Assembly (NCBI GenBank): GCA_021442155.1
Contig: CM038222.1
Location: 60,362,266-60,426,265, forward strand
Source of the DNA: Cymbidium sinense
Lineage: Eukaryota > Streptophyta > Magnoliopsida > Asparagales > Orchidaceae
DNA: 64,000 nucleotides
Reading direction: 5' to 3'
In this document: positions 11,809 to 23,485 of the stretch, one piece after another
Layout of the letters: every line of letters begins with the position of its first letter
Numbering within the stretch: position 1 is the stretch's first letter
Position numbers and translations under genes: made by a program
Notes under the pieces: model-generated
What the model was told of the DNA's origin: nothing
Databases searched by the model: none
The model's input: the letters and a program-made list of their open reading frames with translations, nothing else

Positions 11809-12879
11809 GCTATGTTCACTCTCAATCAATCTCCTGCCAGTAAGGATGTGATCCGTGTTCTCTAACTGCGTGACTTTACTAGTAGACTCCACAGATGAAG
11901 TAGACGACCAGAGTCCTCTGATCGGGTGGTTTGGCCAGTCAGACTCCATTATATTACGATCACGATCGTAGCCCGTATTTTTCTTAATGGCTCTGTCATT
12001 TGAGTTGTGAATCATAGGGTATACTTGATAGGGCAAACAGTCCTCTGTCAGCTAAGGTAGCCTTAAGATTATCTCCTTAGATAAACACCACCTTAGGTCT
12101 ACAAGGATTGCTTGGATGACGTAACCCATGTGTTGTTGATAAAGATTCTTCGGTTAGGTTGGGTCGACTACCTCCGCTGACTAAGTAGACTAGGGACTAC
12201 GACGGCCTGGGATGACAGAACTGAGATCTAGATCGAGCATGTTATCATCCCCCCAATCATCTGGTTTAAGCTAAAATAATAAATTTCATAATCTAAATCT
12301 AAAACTCTATATGCTGCTACTATATGCTACACATTAAGTGACATAACGATTAGCCTTAATCGAAAGTTCTCTCTCACTTATTGAGAGGGGTAGTTAACTA
12401 TAGAGCTTGTGCCTATAGGAAACCTGGAACCATATCTAAAGTTCTCACAAAATGAGGGCGAAATCTCTGGGTAGTATCTTATCTACTATCTCATCTGCCT
12501 TCTGAAAATTACATCGACACTTACATCACTCTCTTCAATTCAATTGTTAAGAGGCCAGTGGTGAATTTTTGGAGCCCACAGGTGAGCATCATTCCACATA
12601 TATCCCAATATCTAAAGATTCTCGAGTAAATTTTGCACAGGATGATGGATTGCAGAAGCATCAGGAGGCGACGAGATCCGATGATGTAATGTCAACTATC
12701 AACAGTGATACTTTGATAATCTTCTAGAAGAAGTTTTATTTTCTAAATGATTTGATGGCTATTCTTCATAAAAGATCGTAATGAGCTTATCCTCCTTCGT
12801 TAGGACACCTGTACCTTATGAAGCTTTCGCCTAAGAATTGTGATGCATGTATACCTTCTGAGGCTTTTGCCTTTTAAGG
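11809..12879. other. No gene recognised
   Basis: Moderately complex sequence without a convincing coding frame. The minus frame at 11776-12036 (86 residues) has no recognised motif and partly overlaps the 60-bp repeat. It could belong to the 3' end of the neighbouring gypsy remnant, but no second LTR was found. Confidence 0.35.
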
Positions 12880-13255
12880 TTTTTGATGTACCTGTACCTT
12901 CTGAGATTTTTGCCTATTAAGATTTTTGATGTATCTTTCCGAGATTTTGTCGAGATTTTTTATGTATGTTTCTCGAGCCTTCTAAGATTTTTGATGTACC
13001 TATACCTTTTGAGGCTTTTGCCTTCTAAATTTTTGATGAGTGGAGACCTTGTCAACCACTTGCTCCTTTGGAGTCTTTCTAGTGAGGACCTTGTCCACTA
13101 CTAGCTTCCCATCGAGGCTTTCTTAGGTGTGCCTTCTAGGGGTTATTAGTGAAGACTTTGTCTACCACTTGCCTTCTTGAGGTCTTTCTAGCGAGTACTT
13201 TATCCAGTATCAACTTTCCATATAGGCCTCCTCAAGGTATGCCTTTTAAGGGGTT
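12880..13255. repeat. Degenerate tandem repeats beside the gypsy gag
   Basis: At 12880-13040 a ~50-60-bp unit with TTTTTGATGTACCT, ACCTTCTGAG and TTTTGCC repeats about four times. At 13045-13255 a ~100-bp unit with GACCTTGTC, CCACTTGC and TCTTTCTAG repeats about two to three times. They sit downstream of gag on the minus strand, where a working element would carry pol, so the pol region appears to be lost or replaced. Confidence 0.6.
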
Positions 13256-13479
13256 TTATTGAATGCAACAAAGGAATATTTCATTGATAATAAAAACTCA
13301 TTTTAGAAAATAAAATCTTATAAACTTTTCAATAGAGTAAGAAGAAACTTAACTTTCTTTAGTCACTTGCCTTAGTGAGATCTTTCCTTAAATAAGTATT
13401 GATGATATTTCTTACTCAATAACTCCAATAATTCTTTATCATGATTCTTCTGATCTCCTTTTTGATGATTTGTGCGTTG

Positions 13480-14850
13480 CTCCAACAAGTAGCATCCTAG
13501 ATGTCCTTGTCATATTAAACATTCAATTTCTTCTTTCAGATGAACGTAGCTTTCAATTGAATGCGCTTTCGAACTATGAAAGTGACAATATTGTGATTGA
13601 TTTCCTCTATTTGGATTTCTCAATGGGTTTGGCCATTTGAGATATTCATAATTTTGAATCTTCATTATGATATTAGTCATAAGCGTATTTAGTGGAGTAT
13701 ATCTAGAAGTGTCGTAATGACGTCGATCGTTTGAATATTTTTTTGTTATTTTGAGATACTGTTATAAGATCTTCTGATGCGTACTTATGCTTAAAGTTAT
13801 TCTCAAATTATCTTATATGAGCAGTAATAGCTTCATCACCAATAATTTGTGCCTCTACTCGATGAATAAGATTAGTGTAAGATCGCACTGTATCTAGCAT
13901 TAATGAAGAGTAGAAAGGCCCGGGTGGAAGAACTCCAAGGAAGACACCTCAGAGTAGCTCTGGATCTACTCCTGGAATTTGACGAGCTTCTGAAGAGAAT
14001 CTTCAAAAGTATTATTTGAGGGTTTCTTCTTCATTTTGGTGAATTCCAAAAAGATGAGAAGAGTCTTTGATGATTCTTCAATTTGAGATAAATTGTTTGA
14101 CAAAGAGTTTAGCTAAATGAGCAAAGTTGAGTATGGTCCGTTGGGGGAGGGAATAAAATTATGTATGAGCTTGCCCTTTAAGAGTGATAAAAAAACTTAG
14201 CAGAGTAGAGCATTGGGGGCTTGTTGAATATACATAATAGTTTTGTAATGATCGATGTGCTCATAAGGATCAGGGGTTCCATCATAAGGTTCAATATTAG
14301 CTAGTTTAAACCCCACAAGAATCGATTGTTGAAGAATTATATCATGCAAATGAGAAGATTCTTGAATACTCTGACGGGGGATGAATTGTTTATCTCTTAA
14401 CAAAAATTCATCTCAAACAAAGCATTGTATTTTATCTCGAATAATTTTTTGAGTTGTCTCCATTAAACGGTGGTGATTCAATCCCATCAAAGAGGTAGGG
14501 GATTCAAAGTTGGTCGGGTAATACGAGTTGGATGAGTTGAGCTGACAGTATAGTTATGAACCATATCAAGATGATGTACGAGAGGAATTTTCACATGATC
14601 ATGAGGGGTTCTTCAGTAGTTTCTTCAATAAAGTTAACTTTATCATGTTGTTGATAGGGTCGATTTCCTCCAGTTTGTTGTGGCATTCTCTATTATTTAG
14701 CTCCTAGTAAGAGCTGAAGGATCTAAGCTTGATGTTCCTCCATTCTTCACATGCGCTCCTCAAAAGTATGAAATGCTCCACTTGGCTAGTGGTTTCGATC
14801 TTGTTGATAAACTTGATTGTCTGACATGATAAAGTAATGAGAATCTCTTT
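13480..14850 (-). pseudogene. Ty3/gypsy gag, broken
   Basis: Gag is the retroelement capsid polyprotein. The open frame 14197-14403 reads FKLANIEPYDGTPDPYEHID, close to the start of the gag capsid domain in Tat/Athila-like gypsy elements, followed by YIQQAPNALLC. Later frames give HQNEEETLKYYFEDSLQKL (near 14045-13985) and RVEAQIIGDEAIT (near 13860). A CxFH-type block, YCHFHSSKAHSIESYVHLKE, follows near 13595-13535 with GHLGCYL after it. Stops and frameshifts break it throughout. No protease or reverse transcriptase follows. Confidence 0.78.
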
Positions 14851-14870
14851 CCCACAGACGTCACTAAACT

Positions 14871-15570
14871 ATTGTGTGCCAAATAAATTAGTTGTGGTAG
14901 AATAAAACTTCACGCTTTAGCTTCGTTGGGCAATCCAGCACACACATAAATAGTTGAAAATAGAATAAGAAATTTTATGAAAAATCCCAAGATTAGGTAA
15001 AACTACGTCTCCAGAAAAAAACTCAACTATATATATGCTTCAGAGTACAGAGTTTAAGTCTTCCCCTCAATGGGATTATAAGATTGTATGTGAGAAATTC
15101 TGATAATAAAAATTTCAAAATCAGGTTACAACAACTGCTATATGCAGAACGGTTGTTGTGCGAATAGCGCAATCGGTGATAATGGTGAATTTCGAACTTC
15201 TAGTTCCCTTCCAGCTTTCTCCCAAGTTCACTTCTAGCTCCTCCCCCCTCCCATGACAAGAATGGGGTCCTATTTATAGGATTTTGAGAAAGTATTTTGG
15301 TCATTGTAGGCAAAATCTCAAAATACTCCATCAGACGGTCTGTATTGATTCATTTGATCATAAATAGTTTTTTTTGGAAATTTGACCACTCAAATGACCT
15401 TCGATTGAGTGATCTTAGGCTCGTTGGATTTGTCTCGTCGAGCCGCTCGATTCGACTATAAGCACGTCAAATTTAGAAGTCATTGATCATTCAATCAGTG
15501 TTTCGAAGTTTCACATGTAGCATTTGAGCTCATTTGGACTTGATTTGACTTGGTTCTAGCATTGTTTAAC
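14871..15570 (-). repeat. LTR of gypsy remnant D
   Basis: The LTR end abuts the primer-binding block at 14850-14870. Inside are a TATA-like CCTATAAATAGGA (minus strand, near 15272) and a U3 region resembling the U3 of A and B: CTCAAATGACC, GTGATCTTAGGCTCG, CTCGTCGAG and GACTATAA. The outer limit is uncertain. The ~4.5-kb tandem duplication begins inside it at about 15374. Confidence 0.65.
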
Positions 15571-16156
15571 TCTTCTCATTTAGTCGATTAATTTGATTGT
15601 ATACATGCTTTAATTTGAGATTTATGCTTCATTTATAAATTTTAGAGGAATATATCAATTAATATTAATCATTAATGTGTATATAACTTTATGTGTATTA
15701 TAAATATCAATATGTGCCTAGTAAATATTTTCAAAAATTATAATATACATATAATTTATAATAATTATGTAGTAGTTTAAAAATATAATTTGGTTACTAA
15801 AAGTAATGTATAAATATAAATATATTTAATAGTAAGAATATATTAAAATTTAACCATCATAATTACAACAATTTGCTTGTTTAAAGCTTAATTGACACTA
15901 CTCAAAATTTAGATTACTTTTATTTATAATTTATTATTGTACTTAGTTATATTAGTTCTTGAGTTTTGTTGCGTGGAGAAAGATTCGGGGTGATAGAATA
16001 TGAGAATTCAATATCTTAGCGTTGTATGAAAGTACCTCTTTGAATGATATCATCTCTATCATCCAAAAATAAGTTTAAAATATCGGGCATTATAAAAACA
16101 ATTAAAAATTATGAAATTATTTAAGTGAATATAATTTTATTTTTTGCAATCATCTC

Positions 16157-16938
16157 TAATATGACCCTGAAAATTTCTCTAGTCGAAGCATGAATCTTGA
16201 TGCCGAAAGCAAGCTAATCAGAAATTGAAACTGGTCGAGATCAAGCACTTAAAATATCATTGAAAACTTTGAGACATCGCTTAAAATTTTAAAAGCTCTC
16301 AAATATGGAGTGTTTATAGTCAAATTGAGCGCTCGACGAGTTCCAACAAGCCAAAGATCTTACAATTCCCTTCATTTGAGCATTCAAATACACAAAATAC
16401 ATCATATGATCGGGGAATCATCATGGCTGGATTGGAGGAGTGGTTGCGGATTTTGCATGTATTTACGCCACCTCCTCTATAAATACCCTCATTCCTCATA
16501 AGGGAGGCCAAGCAAGAGAGAGGAGAGAGCTCAAAGATCCTCCAAGCATCGCTGCCATCGACGACATCAACCACGGCCACCATCACCGCCATCTGATCCG
16601 CCATTGCCGACCATTGTTGCCATCATCACCGACCACTATCGTTGCCATCGCGTCAACCGTCATTAACATCGCTGCCAACATTGTTTACACAAGAATCGTT
16701 GTCCCTTTCTCATATACAAATTTGTAATCCGACGGAAGATCTTGTACTAAAACAGATACATAGTGGAAGCTTTTTACTGGGCTAGTCCCGTGATTTTTCC
16801 CTCTTTTCGAGATTTTCCACGTAATAATTCTGGAGTTTTATTGTTCACTCTTTAAATACCTGTGTGTGTGCTGGATTTCCCAACGAAGCTAAGGCGAAAA
16901 CTTTTACTCTACCGCAACTGGTTTTCTAGCACGCAACA
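16157..16938 (+). repeat. 5' LTR of element A
   Basis: The LTR starts TAATATGAC, a variant of the family start TGATATGAC, and ends AGCACGCAACA. It contains U3 blocks GGTCGAGATCAAGCACTTAA and TAAAATATCATT, then a TATA box at 16477-16486. It also has a GAGAGAGG tract and the U5 block GTGATTTTTCCCTCTTTTCG. It is about 782 bp; the partner LTR at 20725-21481 is about 757 bp and differs by many small gaps. Confidence 0.9.
16477..16486 (+). promoter_or_regulatory. TATA box in LTR of element A
   Basis: CTATAAATAC lies in a CCTCCTCTATAAATACCCTC context. The equivalent position in the LTRs of B, C and D also holds CTATAAATAG or a close form, so the promoter is conserved in the family. Confidence 0.7.
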
Positions 16939-16940
16939 GT

Positions 16941-16962
16941 TTGGCGCCATCTGTGGGAAGTT
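16941..16962 (+). other. Primer-binding region of element A
   Basis: Two bases after the LTR, TTGGCGCCATCTGTGGGAAG follows. The first bases, TGGCGCC, match the complement of a plant tRNA-Asp 3' end, but the rest does not fit that tRNA well, so the primer is uncertain. The CTGTGGGAA part recurs in remnant D. Confidence 0.6.
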
Positions 16963-17294
16963 GATTCCCATTATTTCATCTTGTATGGTGACCAAGTTTT
17001 CCAACAAGATCAAAACCACCATCGAGGTGGAGCATTTCAAGCTCTTAAGGAGCATAAGCGTAGAATGAAGATTCATCAAACTCCTTCTGATGCCGGAACT
17101 GGGGACAACTCTTAATCTCGAAGATCGCTAAGCATCTAATTGATTACCATCCCAAGAAATAAGTTAAAGTTGCAGGATATTTCAACATTGAGAAGAGATA
17201 TAGCTTTGTAAATTATGATTTTCCAATCATACTCATGGAAAAATAAGGCCAAGGTTAAGGAGCAACTTTGGCTACAACCACAAATAGATGTTTT

Positions 17295-18400
17295 AATCGA
17301 CCTCTTCCATACAGGTTAACGTCATCGAGTAAAGACTCTGACAAACAACCTAGGATAGGTCAAAAGGTCCTTGGACTTCCTACAACCTCTTCCACAGGTT
17401 AACGCCATCGAGCAAAGATTCTCGACAAACAACCTAGGATGAGTCAAAAGGTGGACTTCACGACCTCTTCCATAGTGTTAACGCCATCGAGCAAAGACTC
17501 GACAAACAACCTAGATGGGTCAAAAGGTCCTTGGTGGACTTCATACCTCTTCCACAGTTAACGTCATCGAGCAAAAACTCTGACAAACAACCTATGATAG
17601 GTCAAAAGGTCCTTGGTGGACTTCCCACGACCTCTTCCATATAGGTTAACATTATCGAGCAAAGACTCTGACAAACAACCTATGATGGGTCAAAAGGTCC
17701 TTGGTGGACTTCATACGACCTCTTCCACACAGGTTAACTTCATCGAGCAAAGACTCTGACAAACAACCTAGGATAGGTCAAAAGGTCCTTGGTGGACTTC
17801 CCACGACCTCTTCCATATAGATTAACGTCATCGAGCAAAGACTTTGACAAACAACCTAGGATAGGTCAAAAGGACCTTGGTGGACTTCTTCTACGAGTTA
17901 ACGCCATCTGACAACACTCGACAAAACAACCTCCGGATGGGTCAAAATCCTCACAATTCAACCTCTTCTAAAGTTAACGCCATCGGTAACACTCGACAAA
18001 CAACCTGGATGGGTCAAAATCCTCGGATTCAATTCAACCACTTCCATACGTTAACGCCATCGAGTCACACTCGACAAACAACCTCGATAGGTCAAAATCC
18101 TCCGGATTCGATTGACCTCTTCCATACAAGCCATTGTAACACTCGACAAACAACCTGGATGGGTCAAAATCCTCGGTGGATTCAATTCAACCTCTTCCAC
18201 ATTAATGCCGGGTGATACTCGACAAACAACCTCGATAGGTCAAAATCCTCGCCGGATTCAATTTACCTCTTCCATATTAACGCCATTGGTAACACTCGAC
18301 AAACAACCTCGAATAGGGTCAAAATCCGCCGGATTCAATTCAACCTCTTTCACAGTGTTAACATCATCGAGCACATCATTGAGCAAACACTCGACAAACA
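17295..18400 (+). repeat. Minisatellite in element A, ~14 units of ~75-90 bp
   Basis: Units carry GACCTCTTCCA, AGGTTAACGCCATCGAGCAA, AGACTCTGACAAACAACCTA and GGATGGGTCAAAAGG. The first seven units also have TCCTTGGTGGACTTC. From about 17885 this is replaced by ATCCTCGGATTCAATTCAACC, so there are two subtypes in blocks. Element B carries the same unit on the opposite strand. Open frames such as 17877-18215 come from this repeat. Confidence 0.9.
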
Positions 18401-18419
18401 ATCTTGATAAAAAATCCCA

Positions 18420-19630
18420 TCGCCGTCATCTCGCCGACTACCGACGCCGGCCGCCGGCTACGTCGGCCACTGCCGACAACCCTTGCTACCGCTAACCTCA
18501 GGTTTGCCATCACACTGCGTCACGCTGACCACTACAATTATCGCTGATAATCCTTATCGCGCCGCCGGGCCATCCCCATCGACACTGACGCCGCTGCACT
18601 GGTTGACTAGCTGCATTGCTACCGACCACCTAACCTCGAACTACTGTTGCTGATTGCCGCTGTTTGCCGCTAATCACAATTATCGCTGAATTCGGTCACT
18701 GGTTGCCGCTGGTATCTGCTGAATCGACGTTGCCGCTAATTGCTGATACTGCGCTAGTCGCATCACCATCCCATATCGCCGCTAATCTACATTCGGTACC
18801 GCTGCTGATTCCATCATCGGTCACGTTGCATATCATGTAATTTTCGCTGCATATATCATCGCCATTATCTCGCTATCGCCACTGACGTACGCTGCGTTGC
18901 TGGCTGATAACCACGTCATTAAGCAACTGTCGTTGCCGGTTAATCGCATACTGTTGCCATTACCGCCTAACCATATTGGTAATTCGCTGATTACCACCAT
19001 CGTCGCTGGTTATCCCCGCTGACTACTGACGCGGCGCCATTGCTGACATTGCTGCTAAGCATTCGCTGGTTGACTGCTTCTTGGCCGCCACTGTTGGTTA
19101 ATTGCTGATTACTGTTGGTCACGCCGCCAACTATCGCTGACAATCGCTGGTTACACCATCGTTGCCGGTTATCTCGCTGATTAACGCCATTTGCTGACAT
19201 TGCTTGCCATGTGGCTGCCAATTATTATGACGCGACCAGCCGCGGCTACCGCTGGCTGACATCGCATGGCCATGCCGGTACATTGCATTACCATAGATGC
19301 GTTATCACTGAACTGCTGCGCATTGGTTGACCCAGGTTGGCTAATCCATCGCTGGCCATGCAATCCGACGACGCGCTGGCGGCTGCCATTGACCATCGCA
19401 ACATCTCGTGCATCTCAAGAATCTCCGCTGGTACATTTATCGTTGCGTTATCTCATTACTACTGACGCTGCTGATTGTTGCCACTCACCGCCGGCCGCTA
19501 ACAATAGCCGGTTACCTCACTACCGTCCTCGCCGATCATCGCATCTCGGCTGTCACCACCATGCCGTTTATCTCGCTGACCACCCTCGAGTCACCGTTGC
19601 CGATTAATGTCCGGCCACCATCGTGTTAAC
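18420..19630. repeat. GC-rich degenerate GCTGATTGCCG-type repeat tract
   Basis: The tract is built from variants of CGCTGATTACC, TTGCCGCTGGTTA and ATCGCTGAC in irregular order, with no intact coding region. Several frames are open by chance, such as 19266-19607. It lies between the two ordered minisatellites of element A. Confidence 0.7.
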
Positions 19631-19639
19631 CTCGCTCTC

Positions 19640-19965
19640 CGGATCGCCTCAACCCGGTCCGACGAGGTCAATTAACACCTCGGGGAAAATCGGAGCCTGC
19701 CGTATGAACTACGGGTCTTGATCGCCCGCTCTGTTCCGAGGAAGTTATTAACACCTCTTTCGGAAAAGCGAGCTCACAGATGAACTACGTCTTGATCCTC
19801 CGATCCGCCGGTCCAACGAGGTTAGTTAACACCTCTTTCGAGGGAAAACTAGAGCCTGCATGAACTCTCTTGATCGCCCGATCCCTCGGTCCGGGTTAGT
19901 TAACACCTCTTCGAGGAAAACTGAGCTCACAGATGAACTACTTCTTGATCACCTCCAAACTACCT
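19640..19965 (+). repeat. ~90-bp repeat, about four units, element A
   Basis: Units carry GTTAGTTAACACCTCTTTCG, GAGGAAAACT, CACAGATGAACTAC and TCTTGATCGCCCGATC. A related series of GGCGATCAAGGCC units occurs on the other strand in element B, and a single copy occurs in C near 61750-61815. A CTTTTTATAGACCC block follows in both A and C. Confidence 0.85.
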
Positions 19966-20707
19966 TCTCTCAAGAAGAAGAGAAGGTGCCTTCTCCCTTA
20001 GCCCCAGGAGGCTTTTTATAGACCCTTTTTAGAGGCAAAAGGGTAAAAAAGTGTCCAAAACAGCCAAAAATCACCCAAAATCATTCAAAACCGTTCAAAA
20101 CAGGCCAAAACGGGTGAAAATGGGCCAAACCAGACGTTTTTTTCGCGCTGCAACGGTCCGCTGACTGTCACGGCCACGTCGTTGCTCACACCCGCTGACA
20201 TTGCCTGTGGTGGCGACCATTCTCGCCATGGACTACCGCAGAATCACAGAATCCGGCAGACACCGGTTTCACATTGCGTTTCCCTGGCTGACCGACTCCC
20301 TCCAGCTCACGGTTGACCCACGCTGACAGCGATTCCAGAGACTACACTACCTGTTTCGCCATTGACTGACTTCACAATTTCGCCAGCTTTCAAGAAACTC
20401 ACCATCCAAACCACGCTCGCCTATTCTCACCCAGAAGGCCCGCAACACCTTTCTTCACTATAAATCGTAATTTCTCAGCTATGCTCGCTAATTCAACCCA
20501 AACCTTGTGCGCGAACGCCAGAATGTTCGATGGGTCCAGAACCTCAAATTTCGGCCGCATATACCTACATATATTTGTACGTGCATCATTTCAGTCATAA
20601 TCTTGTGCTTACATGAAGATCTGCTCTCTCAAAATAAATGCAAGTTTAGAAGAATTTACTATTTTGAAGATTGCACATATTTTTTGATGATTGAGATAAT
20701 ATCATCC
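19966..20707. other. 3' internal part of element A, no gene
   Basis: This stretch has AAAACAGGCCAAAACGGG-type short repeats (20040-20125), then unique GC-moderate sequence. Near the end, ATAATCTTGTGCT, ATGAAGATCT and GAAGAATTTACTATTTT are shared with the equivalent place in C (62535-62660). Confidence 0.6.
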
Positions 20708-20724
20708 AAAAAATAGGGGACAAC
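20708..20724 (+). other. Polypurine-tract region of element A
   Basis: AAAAAATAGGGGACAAC precedes the 3' LTR. Element C has AAAAATAGGGGGATAAC in the same place. It is purine-rich but interrupted, as in other decayed elements. Confidence 0.6.
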
Positions 20725-21481
20725 CGATATGACTAAAATTCCTCTAGTGACGAATCTTGATGTCGAAAAGCAAGAATCGAAATTGAAACCGGTCGAGATC
20801 AAGCACTTAAAATATCATTGGAAACTTTGAGACATCAAAATTCTAAAAAACTCTCAAATATGGAGTGTCAAATCAAGCGCCTCGACGAGCTTCCAACAAG
20901 CCAAAGATCTTACAATTCATTTGAGCATTCAAATACACAAAATACATCATATGATCGAGGAATCATCACCGTCCGATTGGTGGAAGTGGATTTTGCATGG
21001 CAGACGCCACTCCTCCAAGTTATAAATAGCTCATTCCTCATATGAGGAGGCCAAGAGAGAGAGAGAGCTCTAAAGATCCTCCAAGCACAATCGTTGCTAC
21101 GGCCGCCACCACCGCCGGCCACCATCGCCGCCACCGCCGATCCATCATATCGCCATTATCATGTCATTATCATCATACCACTATCGTTGGTCATTATCGC
21201 CGCCAACTTTGTGCCAACATCGCTTGTCAACATTGTACAAAGAATGTTGTCCCTTTCATATACAAATTTGTAATCAGACGGAAGATCAGACTCAAATAGA
21301 TACATAGTGGAAGCTTTTTACTGGGCTAGGCCCCGTGATTTTTCCCTCTTTTCGATTTTCCACGTAATAATTCTAGAGTTTTATTGTTCACTCATTAAAT
21401 ATCTGTGTGTGTGCTGGATTTCTCAACGAAGCTAAGGCGAAAACTTTTACTCTACCGCAACTGATTTTCTAGCACGCAACA
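20725..21481 (+). repeat. 3' LTR of element A
   Basis: It begins CGATATGAC, a one-base variant of TGATATGAC, and ends AGCACGCAACA just before the ATCTC duplication. It aligns with 16157-16938 along its length. Confidence 0.9.
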
Positions 21482-22021
21482 ATCTCAAAATGAAATATGA
21501 ATAATAATGATATTATGAAAAAAAAAAAAAAAGATTCGAAGCCTCCAAAACGGATCAACTTTGATCAATTTGTAAATGAGGATTTCACCATTTAATTATT
21601 AAATTCATTAATATTTTTAACTAATCAAAAATTACATATTACAACAGCCAACGGACCTTACAATGGAGAGGATATGTTTTGTTCTCGATAGCATCCTCCA
21701 TGCCTTTCTCCGAGCAATACAAATCTAAGCATAGTCAAGAAATAGTTATTATATCTTAATCATTCTTCTCAATTAATCTCTTATCATAATGACGTCTGAA
21801 TAATTTATTTGTTATAGCTTAATCATGATTTTAGTTGAAATTTAAATAGAAAATCAAACATCTTTCTTGATTAATGGCATTGATTGCTCTTAATTATGTA
21901 TAGAAACGTTCATGTAAATTGGATTAAGTAGATATACTTTAATTACATTATTTATATTACTTTTTTATATTTTAGAATGATTATTCATTTTTATAGATTC
22001 TTTTCTTTTGTATGCTCCTTG

Positions 22022-22300
22022 GTTGGAGATAGAGGTGTATCTTATAAATGAGTCAAGCGATTCACTTAGGTTCAGCTCTATAAATGACTTATGAGTCAAG
22101 CTCAATAAGCTCACAAGTTTCTTTTGTATGTTGGTTGGAGATAGAGGTGTAACTTATAAATGAGTCAAGTCGACTCACGAGTCATCTTAGGTTCAAAGCA
22201 AAAATCTTCGACTCATGAACTAGCTTAGGTTAGCTCGATAAATGGCTTGTGAGTCAAGCTCACAAGCTAAGCTTATTGACTCGACTAGTTAGCTTGTGAG
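22022..22300. repeat. GAGTCAAGCTC-type dispersed repeat, copy 1
   Basis: GGTTGGAGATAGAGGTGTA followed by CTTATAAATGAGTCAAG occurs twice (about 22023 and 22133). GGTTTAGCTCGATAAATGG-like pieces follow. The GGTGTAA...AAATGAG start resembles hAT-type MITE ends that begin with AGGGGTGTAAATGAG. The same block lies at 26498-26810 in copy 2, with more units there. Confidence 0.55.
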
Positions 22301-22319
22301 CCTTGATTAATAAATATTA

Positions 22320-22532
22320 GGAAGATTCACATACATACAACACAATTCTTATGCATTTATATATCTAACACTTTCCTATGCTTAAAAATGTGCATTTCAC
22401 TTTTAAAAAGTAAGCCATGATGGTATTTTTGATATGATATTGAAGATTGAGGTGTTATATATGTAAAAATTAAAATTTAGATGCTAGATATGTAAATACA
22501 TAAGAATTATATGGTATGTATGTAAATCTCCC
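22320..22532. mobile_element. Short inverted-repeat MITE (TACATACATAC family), copy 1
   Basis: The left end reads GGAAGATTCACATACATAC and the right end is its approximate inverse, GTATGTAAATCTCCC. Internal blocks are also mirrored (ATTCTTATGCATTTATATAT and TAAATACATAAGAATTAT). ATTA flanks both sides as a possible 4-bp target duplication. Relatives lie at 22709-22943, 26819-27032, 27208-27442, 29815-30043, 53650-53897, 54690-54930 and 59665-59940. All are too short to code. Confidence 0.75.
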
Positions 22533-22708
22533 ATTAAAATTTAATCCATTAATAGCTAAATTAATCAATACTTTAACTAATTAAACGATTACATATTGTA
22601 AAATATTATCCATCCCCATAATAAACGGTATATATTCCAAGCATAGTTAAGTAATAGTTATTATATGTTAATGATGCTTATCCATAAAGTATGAATGATT
22701 TATTTATT

Positions 22709-22943
22709 GAGCATTTATATACATGACATAAAATTTTATATATTTACATATCAAGTATCTATCTAACACATATACTTTCATATTTATTTAAAAAGCATTT
22801 AAATATTTATTATTATATTAAAAACAGTACTATCATTATTTTTTAAAATAAAATATATCTTTTTTATGCATAAAATAAGTACTATTTTATAAATATTAAA
22901 TTTATAAATATATAAAAATTATATGATATGTATATAAATTCTC
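22709..22943. mobile_element. TACATACATAC-family MITE, diverged copy
   Basis: GCATTTATATACATGACATA at the left mirrors ATATGATATGTATATAAATT at the right. The middle carries ACAGTACTATCATTATTTTT. This copy is older than the one at 22320-22532 and AT-richer. Its duplicate is at 27208-27442. Confidence 0.6.
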
Positions 22944-23485
22944 TTTATTTATTGGAACTTAATCATTACCTCTATTTTTCTCTTATAAAGAGAATGATAA
23001 TCAAATAGTACTCATGACTTAAATGGATCACTTATCTATAATCAACATCTAATGAGTTTTAAAAATATTAGCTATACAATAATAATAATATTTTTTTCAA
23101 TTGAAATTAGATTAAGGAAAATTTATGAAGCTATTATAGAAATTAAAATCAAAAATAAATGAGTTCATTGCAAATTATGTGGTCAACATTCTTTTAAAAT
23201 TGACAAAGATGACGACCCCATTTTGGATATGCGAGAATCATTTGAGGGCCAATTTCTTGAAGGTGGTAAAGAAAGATAGCAGCACTTCATTACATTATCC
23301 AAATCCAATAGTGATGTCATTAACTTGAAATATGTTATATGATTAGTCGAGTTTGTTTTCCCTTTATGATTCCAAGTGTTCAAAATTATTGCTAGAGTAT
23401 TGTGATTGCAACCGCACAGCTTTTTAGCAGCAGTTCTATAACTAATGAGGAAGTTATTTAACAATGATTTGTTTTAATGATTTAA

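Larger units (their letters stand above)
12880..15570 (-). mobile_element. Ty3/gypsy remnant D (LTR, primer site, gag)
   Basis: Minus-strand order is LTR (from about 15570 down to 14871), primer-binding region with the shared GTCTGTGGGAA block (about 14850-14870), then gag. Pol is not found; repeats follow instead. The leader just after the primer site matches the leaders of elements A, B and C in pattern (ACCAAGTTT-like, CAACAAGATC, GTGGAGCATTTCA). This ties the coding element to the non-autonomous family. No second LTR was found, so the left limit is approximate. Confidence 0.7.
16157..21481 (+). mobile_element. Non-autonomous LTR retrotransposon A, complete
   Basis: The element is 5325 bp with direct LTRs at both ends. 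The target-site duplication ATCTC lies at 16152-16156 and 21482-21486. The unoccupied site is preserved at about 25950-25960 in the second copy of the surrounding duplication (GCAATCATCTCAAAAT). The interior has a primer-binding block, a short gag-like leader (16985-17068), an ~80-90-bp minisatellite, a GC-rich degenerate repeat tract, a ~90-bp repeat and a purine-rich tract. No gag, protease, reverse transcriptase or integrase is recognisable, so it would need proteins from another element, plausibly a relative of remnant D. Confidence 0.93.

Noticed and set aside
17295..18400. Regularly spaced repeats resembling a CRISPR array
   Set aside because: Units are contiguous and degenerate with no unique spacers, lie inside an LTR element, and the DNA is from a plant.
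17877..19607. Several open frames over 100 residues inside element A
   Set aside because: They follow the tandem units and change product with each unit; stops are avoided only because the repeats lack them.
23183..23464. Conserved 93-99 residue frames on the minus strand in both duplicates (also 27643-27942)
   Set aside because: They are alike only because the segment was duplicated recently. No known motif, and they stop at the MITE edge.
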